From: CAVXEF01 sp963827315
GTDB taxonomy: Bacteria; Planctomycetota; Phycisphaerae; Sedimentisphaerales; Anaerobacaceae
DNA: 64,000 nt
Direction: 5' to 3'
Assembly: GCA_963827315.1 (NCBI GenBank)
Contig: CAWHAL010000002.1
Coordinates: 372,001 to 436,000, forward strand
In this document: positions 43,801 to 50,775 of the stretch, one piece after another
How the letters are laid out: the number at the start of each line of letters is the position of its first letter
How positions within the stretch are numbered: position 1 is the first letter of the stretch
The notes under the pieces: generated by a model
What the model was told of the DNA's origin: nothing
Database searches by the model: none
The model's input: only the letters and a program-made list of their open reading frames with translations
Made by a program: the position numbers and the translations under genes

Positions 43801-43919
43801 CCCAGTTTGAGCATTTTCAGGATGATGCGCCGGCCTGTGATATTTGCGGCTCGATTACGGTCCGCAATGGCAATTGCTACAAGTGTTTTAACTGCGGCAA
43901 CTCAATGGGCTGCTCATAA
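40875..43919 (+). CDS. nrdJ: Adenosylcobalamin-dependent ribonucleotide reductase
   Basis: Class II RNR makes deoxyribonucleotides using B12 to generate the radical, independent of oxygen. The 1014-aa protein has the N-terminal catalytic Cys in ASACFIQSV, the radical region SNPCSEYMFIDDSACNLASLNL, the finger-loop PTGTIGFMMDCDTTGVEP and the C-terminal TSCPD-like domain (KFSVAGHEGYLTVGLYEDGQPGELF). It ends in a double cysteine pair (CDICG ... CYKCFNCG) that may bind zinc and regenerate the active-site disulfide. The length is typical of large class II forms. No B12 riboswitch is evident upstream. Strong promoter and GGAGG as described. Confidence 0.97.
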   Translation: MSRRYSPKNHFRGHRSRPETATEAAPSKGLRVEQFFSAAGVNPFDQLEWEVRSAKILDDNGQTIFEQNNIEVPTTWSQLATKVVASKYFYGDIESDQREHSVRQLVHRVCWTIAQRGKKDGYFASDEDAENFYNELTWLCVNQYGAFNSPVWFNVGLFDVYGVGGSKHNFHWDPRHKKAVVCDNSYEYPQASACFIQSVKDSMEDIMRLATSEAMLFKHGSGTGTDLSTLRSSKEKLSGGGKPSGPLSFMRVYDQIAAVIKSGGKTRRAAKMQSLKVDHPDIKEFITCKTEEEKKAWALVEAGYNGEHNGEAYDSVMFQNSNLSVRVTDEFMQAVERDDKWVTHAVTTGEKVGEYSARELMELIAEGTRICGDPGLQYHSTINRWHTCPNSGPINASNPCSEYMFIDDSACNLASLNLMKFRGEDGSFDVNSFKKAVRIFIIAQEILVDNGSYPDESITANSHRFRPLGLGYANLGSFVMSLALGYDSDQARVIAAAVSAIMTAAAYSASTEIASVKGPFEKFGENRDTMLKVINMHRQHAYDIPESHCPDYLRNAAKDTWDEVLDAGSKVGFRNAQVTVLAPTGTIGFMMDCDTTGVEPDIALVKYKLLAGGGMLKLVNKTVPMALERLGYSAEDIKSICDCIDKNETIEGAPKLNAGHLPVFDCAFKPRNGKRCIHYMAHLKMMAAVQPFISGAISKTINMPKESTTEQIAQAYTEGWKLGLKAVAIYRDCSKRLQPVSTKRYKAAKAAEEAEQFRPFRRRLPDTRKSITHKFSVAGHEGYLTVGLYEDGQPGELFITMAKEGSTVGGLMDVIGTCTSMALQYGVPLVTLVDKFRHARFEPSGMTSNRDIPFAKSLIDYIFCWLGCQFIPGYAEKNIPNRTDGADPAENKNTTTARQLVEKTKDLAKKIAEAKATMKTKPEEEEEFSEEKPTSGASAGRFSDLVSRISSFIGTAVSETAGPSQAEAKVMQQFNAQFEHFQDDAPACDICGSITVRNGNCYKCFNCGNSMGCS

Positions 43920-43921
43920 TT

Positions 43922-43947
43922 CGTCGCTCGTCGCTCGTGACTCGTCT
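43922..43947. repeat. Heptamer tandem repeat after nrdJ
   Basis: CGTCGCT, CGTCGCT, CGTGACT and CGTCTG follow the stop codon directly: about 3.7 units of a degenerate seven-base repeat. Confidence 0.6.
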
Positions 43948-44026
43948 GCCTTTTGCGGAAAAGCAGTGGGGATAAAGCACTGAATATTCGGGCATTTTCC
44001 TTCAGTACAAATTGTAGGATGGCAAT

Positions 44027-45145
44027 GTGAGTACAAAACGCGTCTTTATTCTCGGTGCGGGTTTTTCTGAACAGGCTGGTATGCCTTTGGCCACAGAACT
44101 TCTGCCTCTTATGGAAAATGAGTTCAAAAAACACAACCAACATGATGCAATTGACTGGCTTGGTCGGCTCAAACAAAGGATTGATTGGTTGGAGAAATCG
44201 TCACCGGGCAAATTAGGTAGCATCAACATTGAGCAAGTTTTCGACCTTGCACATTTCGATGCTGAAGCGTGGCGTATGAAACACCATATGTGTGAGTTTG
44301 GTCGTAACGCTGGTGATGTACCATGGCTGGTAGCCAAAAAGATCGATACTTGGCTTGAGTCCATGAATGGTGATCTCATAAAAATAATCTGGGAAAGACA
44401 AAAATTTTGTCAGCAAAGGTTGCAGACAATGTTGAATTTTGCAAACCATCTGCATGCTGATGATATTGTTCTGACCTTTAACTACGATACTCTTCTTGAA
44501 AATTCCCTATCAGAGCAGAATATAGACTGTTGGTATGGTTTTGAGAAGGAAGAGAAAAAGAGCGGTGTCATGATTCTCAAGATGCATGGCTCGATAAACT
44601 GGATATTAGCTCCTCGGAACAAATATCAGAACTTCGGTTATCCTTTACTTTTCAAGAAAGAAGACAAGAATCGAAAAGATACTAACTTTCCGTCTGGTGA
44701 GTCGGAGTGGGATTATGTTCTTTTACGGGTTCCGGACAAATCGGTCGCATTGAGAATTGAGAAGGGGGATTTACAGAGTTCGGAGAAGCCATATTATGAT
44801 GTCTTGGCGATTGGTGGTTTGGGTCGATACAAGCCATTGGACAAAATATCTGGCCTCGGTGAAGTTTGGGTCAAAGCAATGCGGTTTTTGCAGCAGGCCG
44901 AAGAAATATATGTTACTGGGTTTTCTCTTTCGCCGTTTGATAGTATGGCCCGGCTACACTTTGCAGGAGTGATGTGCGACAGAGCAGAAAAAGGAAAATT
45001 ACCTAAAATGGTTACGCTTGTCGACCCTTATGCTTATGAGTTGGAAAGAAACTTCCGTTCAGTTTTCGGGGATAACGTCCCAATAAAGACTCTTCAAAAA
45101 AAGGCCCAAGAGGTCGACTGGGCGGTTGAGCTAAAGTGTTCGTAG
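44027..45145 (+). CDS. SIR2-like domain protein
   Basis: 372-aa protein with a SIR2-like NAD-binding fold. The N-terminal strand-loop RVFILGAGFSEQAGMP (5-20) is the dinucleotide site, TFNYDTLLE (about 150-158) has the conserved Asn and Asp, KMHGSINWI has the catalytic-type His, and VTGFSLSPFDSMAR near the end closes the fold. Unlike protein deacylase sirtuins it lacks the four-Cys zinc module. Stand-alone and fused versions of this type act as NADases in phage defence (Thoeris, SIR2-APAZ, DSR). Here there is no obvious partner gene. The start is GTG 44027 with GTAGGA before it. It is more AT-rich than nrdJ and lies next to a tRNA gene. Confidence 0.78.
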   Translation: MSTKRVFILGAGFSEQAGMPLATELLPLMENEFKKHNQHDAIDWLGRLKQRIDWLEKSSPGKLGSINIEQVFDLAHFDAEAWRMKHHMCEFGRNAGDVPWLVAKKIDTWLESMNGDLIKIIWERQKFCQQRLQTMLNFANHLHADDIVLTFNYDTLLENSLSEQNIDCWYGFEKEEKKSGVMILKMHGSINWILAPRNKYQNFGYPLLFKKEDKNRKDTNFPSGESEWDYVLLRVPDKSVALRIEKGDLQSSEKPYYDVLAIGGLGRYKPLDKISGLGEVWVKAMRFLQQAEEIYVTGFSLSPFDSMARLHFAGVMCDRAEKGKLPKMVTLVDPYAYELERNFRSVFGDNVPIKTLQKKAQEVDWAVELKCS

Positions 45146-45224
45146 GTGCCGTAGTGAACGCAAGGGCTGCTATACGCAGTATTCCTTACGGAATTGGCCT
45201 CTGATATTTTCGTCACTTCGTGAT

Positions 45225-45298
45225 TGGGCGATACAGGACTTGAACCTGTGGCCTCCTGCGTGTAAGGCAGGCGCTCTATCCAGCTGAGCTAATCGCCC
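45225..45298 (-). tRNA. tRNA-Val (anticodon TAC)
   Basis: On the minus strand 74 bases form a cloverleaf: acceptor GGGCGAT/ATCGCCC with discriminator A, the D arm TAGCTCAGCTGGATAGAGC, the anticodon stem CCTGC/GCAGG with loop CTTACAC giving TAC, and the T arm with GGTTCAAGTCC. CCA is not encoded. It decodes Val codons GTA and, with modification, others of the box. Confidence 0.95.
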
Positions 45299-45436
45299 CA
45301 GCCTCATAAAAAATACAGGTTTTCAGTCCCTTCGTCAACATTTTTGATGTCTCGCTTTTGCGCAGCGATTCTTGACACATTGTGTGGGCAGGCGTATCAT
45401 TTATGCCGAAGAAGCTTATTTTTTGGAGCGGATAAG

Positions 45437-46825
45437 ATGACCAATCGGGAAAAAAGCTGGGAAAAGCGGCTTAGTGGCCAATGCGATGAGCTGATGGTGG
45501 ATTTTGTGCAATCATTGTCCTGTGACAAGCGCCTTTACAAATACGACATAGCAGGGTCAATCGCGCATGCGCAGATGCTGGCTGACCAAAAGCTAATTAC
45601 AAAAGCTGAGCTCAAACAAATTAAGGATGGCCTGCTTGAGATTGAACGCGAAATTGCCGAGGGCCGGTTCAAGTTCGACAAAAGTCTCGAAGATATTCAC
45701 ATGGCTGTTGAATCGGCGCTGATAAAGAAAATTGGTGAGGCCGGCAAGAAGCTTCATACCGGCAGAAGTCGCAACGACCAGGTGGCGACGGACCTTCGGC
45801 TGTGGACGCGGGACGAGATAGAGATTCTGCAGACCAGGATAACGCTGCTCCAAAAGGTGTTAGTCGAATCAGCGGCCAAATATACCGAAGCGGTGATGCC
45901 GGGTTATACGCATCTGCAACGTGCTCAGCCAATTATTGTCGCATCGTATTTACTGAGTTTTGTGGAGCGGTTTGAGCGTGACTTTATTCGTCTTGGTGAC
46001 TGCCGCCGGCTGCTTAATATCTCGCCGCTCGGCAGCGGTGCGCTGGCTGGCTCGACGCTGCCATTAGACAGGAAGAGCACAGCTTCGCAGCTTGGTTTTT
46101 CTGATATCAGCTATAACAGTATTGATGCGGTAAGCGACAGGGATTTTTGTGCCGATTTTATTTTCGATTGTGCGCTTATCGCGACACACCTGTCGCAGCT
46201 GGCTGAGGATTGGATAATATATTCCTCCAGTGAGTTTGGCCTGGTGTCACTTGATGACAGTTTCTGTACTTCGTCGAGTATGATGCCGCAGAAGCGTAAT
46301 CCCGATGTCTTGGAGCTTATTCGCGCAAAGGCCGGTGCAGTTTATGGTTCGCTGGTTGCCATACTGACGATTTTGAAGGCGCAGCCTACGGGTTATAATC
46401 GCGATTTGCAGGAGGATAAGATTCACATCTTTGCCGCCGCTGATACGGTCGAGTCTTCGCTGGATATGGCTTGTGCGATTGTTTCCCATACAGAGTTTAA
46501 CACCGGAAGGATTTCAGCCGGCCTGGAAGAGGGCTTTATGGACGCCACAGCCTTGGCGGAGTATCTGGTTGGAAAAGGTGCGGCGTTTCGCGAGGCACAT
46601 AGTATTGTCGGCTCGCTGGTTGTTCACTGTGAGAAGTCGAACAAAAAATTGTCTGAACTCGGTTTGGATAAGTTCAGGAAGTACTCATCATTGGTGGATA
46701 AGGATGTGTACGAGAGCCTCGGTGCTGCACGGATTGTCGCCAAATATGTTACCGAGGGTGCAGCAGGGCCCAAGCAGGCAAAAGAGCAAATCGATTATTG
46801 GCAGAGGCATTTGGCGCAGCGATGA
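45437..46825 (+). CDS. argH: Argininosuccinate lyase
   Basis: Final step of arginine synthesis: argininosuccinate to arginine and fumarate. From ATG 45437 the protein is 462 aa, the normal length; the longer frame from 45344 adds 31 unrelated residues, and GGAG nine bases before 45437 supports the choice. Marks include HMAVESALI, KLHTGRSRNDQVATDLRLW, PGYTHLQRAQP, GSGALAGSTLPLD and the mobile catalytic loop SSMMPQKRNPDVLEL. The stop overlaps thiL by four bases (ATGA). Confidence 0.97.
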   Translation: MTNREKSWEKRLSGQCDELMVDFVQSLSCDKRLYKYDIAGSIAHAQMLADQKLITKAELKQIKDGLLEIEREIAEGRFKFDKSLEDIHMAVESALIKKIGEAGKKLHTGRSRNDQVATDLRLWTRDEIEILQTRITLLQKVLVESAAKYTEAVMPGYTHLQRAQPIIVASYLLSFVERFERDFIRLGDCRRLLNISPLGSGALAGSTLPLDRKSTASQLGFSDISYNSIDAVSDRDFCADFIFDCALIATHLSQLAEDWIIYSSSEFGLVSLDDSFCTSSSMMPQKRNPDVLELIRAKAGAVYGSLVAILTILKAQPTGYNRDLQEDKIHIFAAADTVESSLDMACAIVSHTEFNTGRISAGLEEGFMDATALAEYLVGKGAAFREAHSIVGSLVVHCEKSNKKLSELGLDKFRKYSSLVDKDVYESLGAARIVAKYVTEGAAGPKQAKEQIDYWQRHLAQR

Positions 46826-47766
46826 GTGGATTCGACAAGCTCACCACGAGTAACGGTGAAGACGAAATAACCGAATGGTTTGCTCGGCACAGCAAATTAT
46901 CTGCGTCAAAATTTCCCATCGGCATCGGCGACGATATGGCTGAGATTCGGCTTTCCCGTGACACGTCTGTTCTTATTACTACGGATATGCTGCTTGACGG
47001 TGTGCATTTTGATTTAAGGGAAGTGACTTTGAAGCAGGTTGGGTATAAGGCTATGGCGGTCAGCCTCAGTGATTGCGCAGCGATGGCCACGGTGCCCTTA
47101 GCTGCGGTTGTGTCGGTGGCTTTGCCAATGGGTTTTGGCAAAAGAGAGCTTAAGCAGCTTCATTCGGGGATTGCTTTGGCCGGCGATAGATTCGGATGTT
47201 CTCTTGTAGGTGGTGATATTACCAGATGGCGGACCACGGGGCGCTTTGCAATAAATGTTGCGATGCTGAGCAAATCGGCGGGCAATAAGCCCGTCAGGCG
47301 CTGCGGCGCAGAAGCAGGCGATGCTGTCTGTGTGACAGGCTCGTTGGGCGGTTCCCGCTGGGGCAGGCATATTAGTTTCGAGCCGAGGGTAAAGGAAGCG
47401 TTGAAGATTACTAAACTGGCTGTTGTAAATGCAATGATTGACATAAGCGACGGCCTCAGCAGTGATTTGAATCGTATCTGCCGGGCCAGTGGCGTCGGAG
47501 CTGTTATAGATGCGCAGCAACTACCTGTATCGAACGCGGCTCGCAAGAGCAGCAGGCCGCTCGAATCGGCGCTGAATGATGGTGAGGACTTCGAGTTGCT
47601 TTTTACGCTTTCGCAAAGGCAGTGCCGGAGATTATTGAAGCGATGGGATGGGCCTGTGGCGATTACTCGGATAGGCACGATTACGAGGGTGCGGAAGCTG
47701 CGCATAAAAAGGCCGGATGGGCACCTCGATGTTTTGCAGCCCAAAGGATATGACCACCTTAGGTAA
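46822..47766 (+). CDS. thiL: Thiamine-monophosphate kinase
   Basis: ThiL phosphorylates thiamine monophosphate to the active diphosphate. From ATG 46822 (overlapping the argH stop) the protein is 314 aa. Visible motifs are GIGDDMAEI, LITTDMLLDGVHFD (metal and substrate Asp), the AVSLSDCAAMATVPLA, LVGGDITR loop, MIDISDGLSSDLN, and ALNDGEDFELLFT. Residues about 3-9 (FDKLTTS) come from a dispersed repeat, so the natural N-terminus has been altered by repeat insertion or the start is further on. There is no other thiamine gene in the window. Confidence 0.95.
   Translation: MSGFDKLTTSNGEDEITEWFARHSKLSASKFPIGIGDDMAEIRLSRDTSVLITTDMLLDGVHFDLREVTLKQVGYKAMAVSLSDCAAMATVPLAAVVSVALPMGFGKRELKQLHSGIALAGDRFGCSLVGGDITRWRTTGRFAINVAMLSKSAGNKPVRRCGAEAGDAVCVTGSLGGSRWGRHISFEPRVKEALKITKLAVVNAMIDISDGLSSDLNRICRASGVGAVIDAQQLPVSNAARKSSRPLESALNDGEDFELLFTLSQRQCRRLLKRWDGPVAITRIGTITRVRKLRIKRPDGHLDVLQPKGYDHLR
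46831..46847. repeat. Dispersed repeat copy 3 at the thiL start
   Basis: TTCGACAAGCTCACCAC, one mismatch to 19563-19579. It encodes FDKLTT at the N-terminus of ThiL. Confidence 0.65.
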
Positions 47767-47801
47767 TTTACTATTTGCTACTATCTATTTACTATTTGGT
47801 T

Positions 47802-48251
47802 ATGGATTTGGATATTATATCGAAGTCGGCGGAGGAGACGATTGAACTTGGGCGCAGAATAGGCCGGCAATTGAAAGGCGGTGAGGTGATTGCGGTCTGC
47901 GGGGCGCTCGGCAGCGGTAAGACGCATCTTATTAAAGGTATTGCCGCCGGTGCCGGTGCGCAGGATTCCGCCAGAAGGGTAAACAGTCCCACCTTTGTTA
48001 TAGTCAACGAATATGCAGGGCGCGTGGACATCTATCATATAGACGCATACCGGCTGAATTCCGTGGCTGAGTTTGAGATGATTGGCTTCGATGATTTTTG
48101 CTATCCGCAGTCGGTGGTTCTGATTGAATGGGCCGATAAGATTGAGTCGGCTCTTGAGGGGATAGATTATATGCGGCTTGAGCTTTTTCACGCCAGCGAT
48201 ACACAGAGAAGGATATATATAAATAAAGCGCCCGCCCACATAGCATTGTAA
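47802..48251 (+). CDS. tsaE: tRNA t6A synthesis ATPase TsaE
   Basis: TsaE is the ATPase of the complex that makes threonylcarbamoyl-adenosine on tRNA. From ATG 47802 the chain is 149 aa, typical of the family. It has Walker A GALGSGKTH, the SPTFVIVNEY switch region, YHIDAYRL, and IEWADKI near the end. The start is chosen over 47775 because the added nine residues are hydrophobic junk; the ribosome-binding site is weak, and ACTATTT repeats fill the upstream gap. It follows thiL by 35 bases. Confidence 0.93.
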   Translation: MDLDIISKSAEETIELGRRIGRQLKGGEVIAVCGALGSGKTHLIKGIAAGAGAQDSARRVNSPTFVIVNEYAGRVDIYHIDAYRLNSVAEFEMIGFDDFCYPQSVVLIEWADKIESALEGIDYMRLELFHASDTQRRIYINKAPAHIAL

Positions 48252-48588
48252 GGCCTTAGCCTGTGCCATTCGGTGCAGGATGCGGATTTTCCAATTCTTT
48301 AGCGGTTACTTCAGCACATCGGAATTTGGGGGTAGAGGGTTTGTTTTCTATACTTTTGTTAGCGTTGGTTACTTGTGCTGCCGGATAAGACTATCGTTTT
48401 TTCAGACGTAGGGGTTTGATTGTGTGCTGCACCATTATTATCGGGCTATGTGGGAGAAAAAGTCAAGATATGGTTAAGTCAGGTTCTGATTAGGACGATA
48501 TGCTGCGATATCTTGGTTGAAAAATAGCTGTGGCGTTGAGTTAGAAATGGGTGTAGGAAAAGAAATTCTTAGTAGAAAGGGGCATAAA
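48252..48588. other. Intergenic region before the secretion operon
   Basis: 337 bases with no gene. It should contain the promoter of the long operon that follows, but no good -35/-10 pair stands out. AAAGGGG at about 48577-48583 is the gspG ribosome-binding site. I see no riboswitch. Confidence 0.4.
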
Positions 48589-49032
48589 ATGAAGGCGAGA
48601 AGTGGTTTTACATTAGTTGAGATTTTGATCGTTGTGATTATTCTGGGCATTCTGGCAGCCATTGTCATACCGCAGTTTACTGATGCCAGCACGCAGGCCA
48701 GGGTGAGCAGCCTCAAGTCCAACCTTCAGACGGTGCGCTCACAGATTGAGTTGTACAAGGTCCAACACAACGACGCATTACCTGGTGCGGGCACAGCCGA
48801 CTTTGAGGCGGCCATGACCGGCCAGACCAGTATCGCCGGTGCCGCTGGTACCGATTATGGTCCTTATCTCCAGCAGCTACCCGCCAATCCGTTCAACAAC
48901 AAAAGCTCGGTTCGCCCGGGTGGCGCGGCTGCGGGTGCGAATACGGATGGCTGGAGGTTTGACACCACAACTGGTGCTTTCCAGGCTGATGATGGTGGTA
49001 CCACTGATACTGTTGCACATGCTGATATGTAA
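48589..49032 (+). CDS. gspG: Major pseudopilin GspG
   Basis: 147-aa major pseudopilin of a type II secretion system, the subunit of the periplasmic piston. After a six-residue leader the peptidase site and methylation motif read RSGFTLVEILIVVIILGILAAIV, cleaved before Phe; Glu5 is present. The globular part includes SSLKSNLQTVRSQIELYKVQHN and the C-terminal PANPFNNKSSV and DGWRFDTTTGAFQADD typical of GspG. ATG 48589 has AAAGGGG upstream; the longer frame from 48517 is rejected. A rho-independent terminator follows, which would let this gene be expressed above the rest. Confidence 0.95.
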   Translation: MKARSGFTLVEILIVVIILGILAAIVIPQFTDASTQARVSSLKSNLQTVRSQIELYKVQHNDALPGAGTADFEAAMTGQTSIAGAAGTDYGPYLQQLPANPFNNKSSVRPGGAAAGANTDGWRFDTTTGAFQADDGGTTDTVAHADM

Positions 49033-49091
49033 TGGTGGTATATGGGCCACAGATTTGCACCGTGATAGTTTAGTTGTGGCATAGAGCGGAA

Positions 49092-49131
49092 AAGGCTGAC
49101 CAGCCTCGGATAAAAGCGGGTCAGCCTTTTT
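49092..49131 (+). terminator. Rho-independent terminator after gspG
   Basis: AAGGCTGACC (49092-49101) pairs with GGTCAGCCTT (49119-49128) and runs into TTTTT. The next gene's ribosome-binding site follows at once, so this probably attenuates rather than ends transcription. Confidence 0.8.
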
Positions 49132-49148
49132 GATTGGAGGTAGGTTTA

Positions 49149-49559
49149 ATGCAGGAAAGAACCACTCTATCATTTGTGCAGGCGGTAATCATAGCGGTTG
49201 TATTGGGAATAGTTGCCAGGAGTGTGGGTCCAGCCTTTACGCAGGCGGGCACAGATAGAGCATTTTATGGCCTGATTGAGGGGCTCCAAACGATGCGTAC
49301 CGCCCTTGATTTGTACTGTGCTCATCATAAAGGGGAGCTGCCGCCCCGTGAGAGCTTCGAGAGTTTTGAAGCTGCAATAACGACAGAGGTCGGCCGCTAT
49401 ATACCACTTCTGAATGGGATACCTGTGAATCCTTTTAACGGCCTAAATACGGTTCGCTTTGACGGTAAAGCCGCAGGTTCGGGCGAAGCCGGCTGGCGGC
49501 TCAATACAAAGAGCGGCTGTTTTCAGGCCGACAATGATGCTGCCAGTGCGGGTTTATGA
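49149..49559 (+). CDS. GspG paralog lacking the prepilin peptidase site
   Basis: 136-aa protein, clear paralog of GspG: LQTMRTALDLYCAHHKGELP matches LQTVRSQIELYKVQHNDALP, and IPVNPFNGLNTV with GWRLNTKSGCFQADN matches the GspG C-terminus. At the N-terminus RTTLSFVQAVIIAVVLGIVA aligns base for base in length with RSGFTLVEILIVVIILGILA, but the Gly before the cut is Thr, Phe1 is Leu and Glu5 is Gln. It therefore cannot be processed or assembled in the usual way and should stay anchored by its helix. Start ATG 49149 with GGAGG upstream; the ATG at 49134 is rejected. Role unknown. Confidence 0.8.
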   Translation: MQERTTLSFVQAVIIAVVLGIVARSVGPAFTQAGTDRAFYGLIEGLQTMRTALDLYCAHHKGELPPRESFESFEAAITTEVGRYIPLLNGIPVNPFNGLNTVRFDGKAAGSGEAGWRLNTKSGCFQADNDAASAGL

Positions 49560-49596
49560 TGGGAGGAGCGACTGGGTTTTTTGCCATAGGTTGCCT

Positions 49597-50034
49597 ATGA
49601 GAAATTGTGGCTGTAAAAGCAGGGCTGGCTTTAGCATGGCAGAGGCAATGATTGCGACCGTTGTGCTGGGTATTGCGGCAGCCGGAGTACTGCTGCCGTT
49701 TACGAGCGGCGAGACGGTGCGGGCAGATGGTATGCGCAGGACACTGTCGGCCAAGCTGGCGGCTGATTTGATGGAGCGGATTATAAGCACGCCGTTTGAG
49801 CGGGTAGTAGATAGCTTCGACGGCTACACTGAGCCGCAGGGTCAAGTAAAGGATGCTACCGGCACGATATTTACCAGCCCGGGTTATGCAAAGTTCAGTA
49901 GAGCTGTGAGCTGTCAGTATGTTTATGTGCCGCAGGAAAGCGGCGCAGCGCAGTCTAAATTTATTCGTGCCACAGTCCAGGTATACTATGACGGCGGACA
50001 AATGGCGTCTGTAAGTCGACTTATAACTAAATAA
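49597..50034 (+). CDS. Minor pseudopilin, GspI/PilV-like
   Basis: 145-aa minor pseudopilin. A 12-residue leader ends in RAGFSMAEAMIATVVLGIAAAGVL, with the peptidase Gly, Phe1 and Glu5 kept. The rest (RTLSAKLAADLMERIISTPF) is typical of GspI/PilV, which prime the pseudopilus tip with GspJ and GspK. Start ATG 49597 is chosen over the long in-frame extension from 49459. The gene follows the GspG paralog by 37 bases. Confidence 0.78.
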   Translation: MRNCGCKSRAGFSMAEAMIATVVLGIAAAGVLLPFTSGETVRADGMRRTLSAKLAADLMERIISTPFERVVDSFDGYTEPQGQVKDATGTIFTSPGYAKFSRAVSCQYVYVPQESGAAQSKFIRATVQVYYDGGQMASVSRLITK

Positions 50035-50050
50035 AAGTAATAGATACGAG

Positions 50051-50761
50051 ATGCGAAATACGAAATACAAGAATGGTTTTACATTAGCCGAGTTGTTGAT
50101 GGCGCTGGTTATTACGAGCATCATTCTTGGAGCGGTGGCTACGCTGGCTTATGCGCTTGGGGTTGCAAATGACGCCAGTAACGATACAACTTACAAGCAG
50201 GCACAGGTGCGTTACGCCACGCTTAGAATCTCGGAGCTGATTCGAAACTGCAGGCTCGTCTTCGATGAGACCACCGATGGTTTGGGCGTCTGGCGGGCTG
50301 ATGATAATGGGGACGGACGAATCGATGTCAATGAAATTATTTATGTCAGTAAAGGCGCCGACAGCAATTGCATGCAGTTTATAGAATTTTCAGGTACATC
50401 TGTGCCTGGGTTCTCAGAGCCTAAAACTATTGTACCTTATCTGCTTTCCGCAGCTCTTAACCGCGAGTACACAACCTTAATTCCCGAATGCAGTAATGTT
50501 CAGTTTGTTACTGATGTTTCGCCGCCGGGGACTCGGTCTGTTAGTGTTTTCTTTGACCTGCAGGAAAGCGGTGTTACGCGTCGTTATCAAATAAGCGCCA
50601 CGCTTCGGGGCTGGGCCGGACACATGCTGAGCCAAACCGGCTTTTTGGTTTTAGTTGATGACGACGAAGGTGCCGGCGGCGGAGGCGCTGGAGGCGCAGG
50701 TGGCGGAGGTGCCGGTGGTGGAGGCGCAGGCGGTGGAGGCGCCGGTGGTGGAGGTAAGTGA
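50051..50761 (+). CDS. Minor pseudopilin, GspJ/PilW-like, with Gly-rich tail
   Basis: 236-aa minor pseudopilin: leader, then KNGFTLAELLMALVITSIILGAVA with Gly, Phe1 and Glu5. The middle has an Asp-rich calcium-loop-like RADDNGDGRIDVNE (about 80-93). The last 30 residues are Gly and Ala only (GAGGGG repeats), encoded by a minisatellite of 15-base steps at about 50672-50755. GspJ-type pseudopilins sit at the tip of the pseudopilus. The tail is not a family feature. Confidence 0.78.
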   Translation: MRNTKYKNGFTLAELLMALVITSIILGAVATLAYALGVANDASNDTTYKQAQVRYATLRISELIRNCRLVFDETTDGLGVWRADDNGDGRIDVNEIIYVSKGADSNCMQFIEFSGTSVPGFSEPKTIVPYLLSAALNREYTTLIPECSNVQFVTDVSPPGTRSVSVFFDLQESGVTRRYQISATLRGWAGHMLSQTGFLVLVDDDEGAGGGGAGGAGGGGAGGGGAGGGGAGGGGK

Positions 50762-50775
50762 TGAGGTGGTGACGA

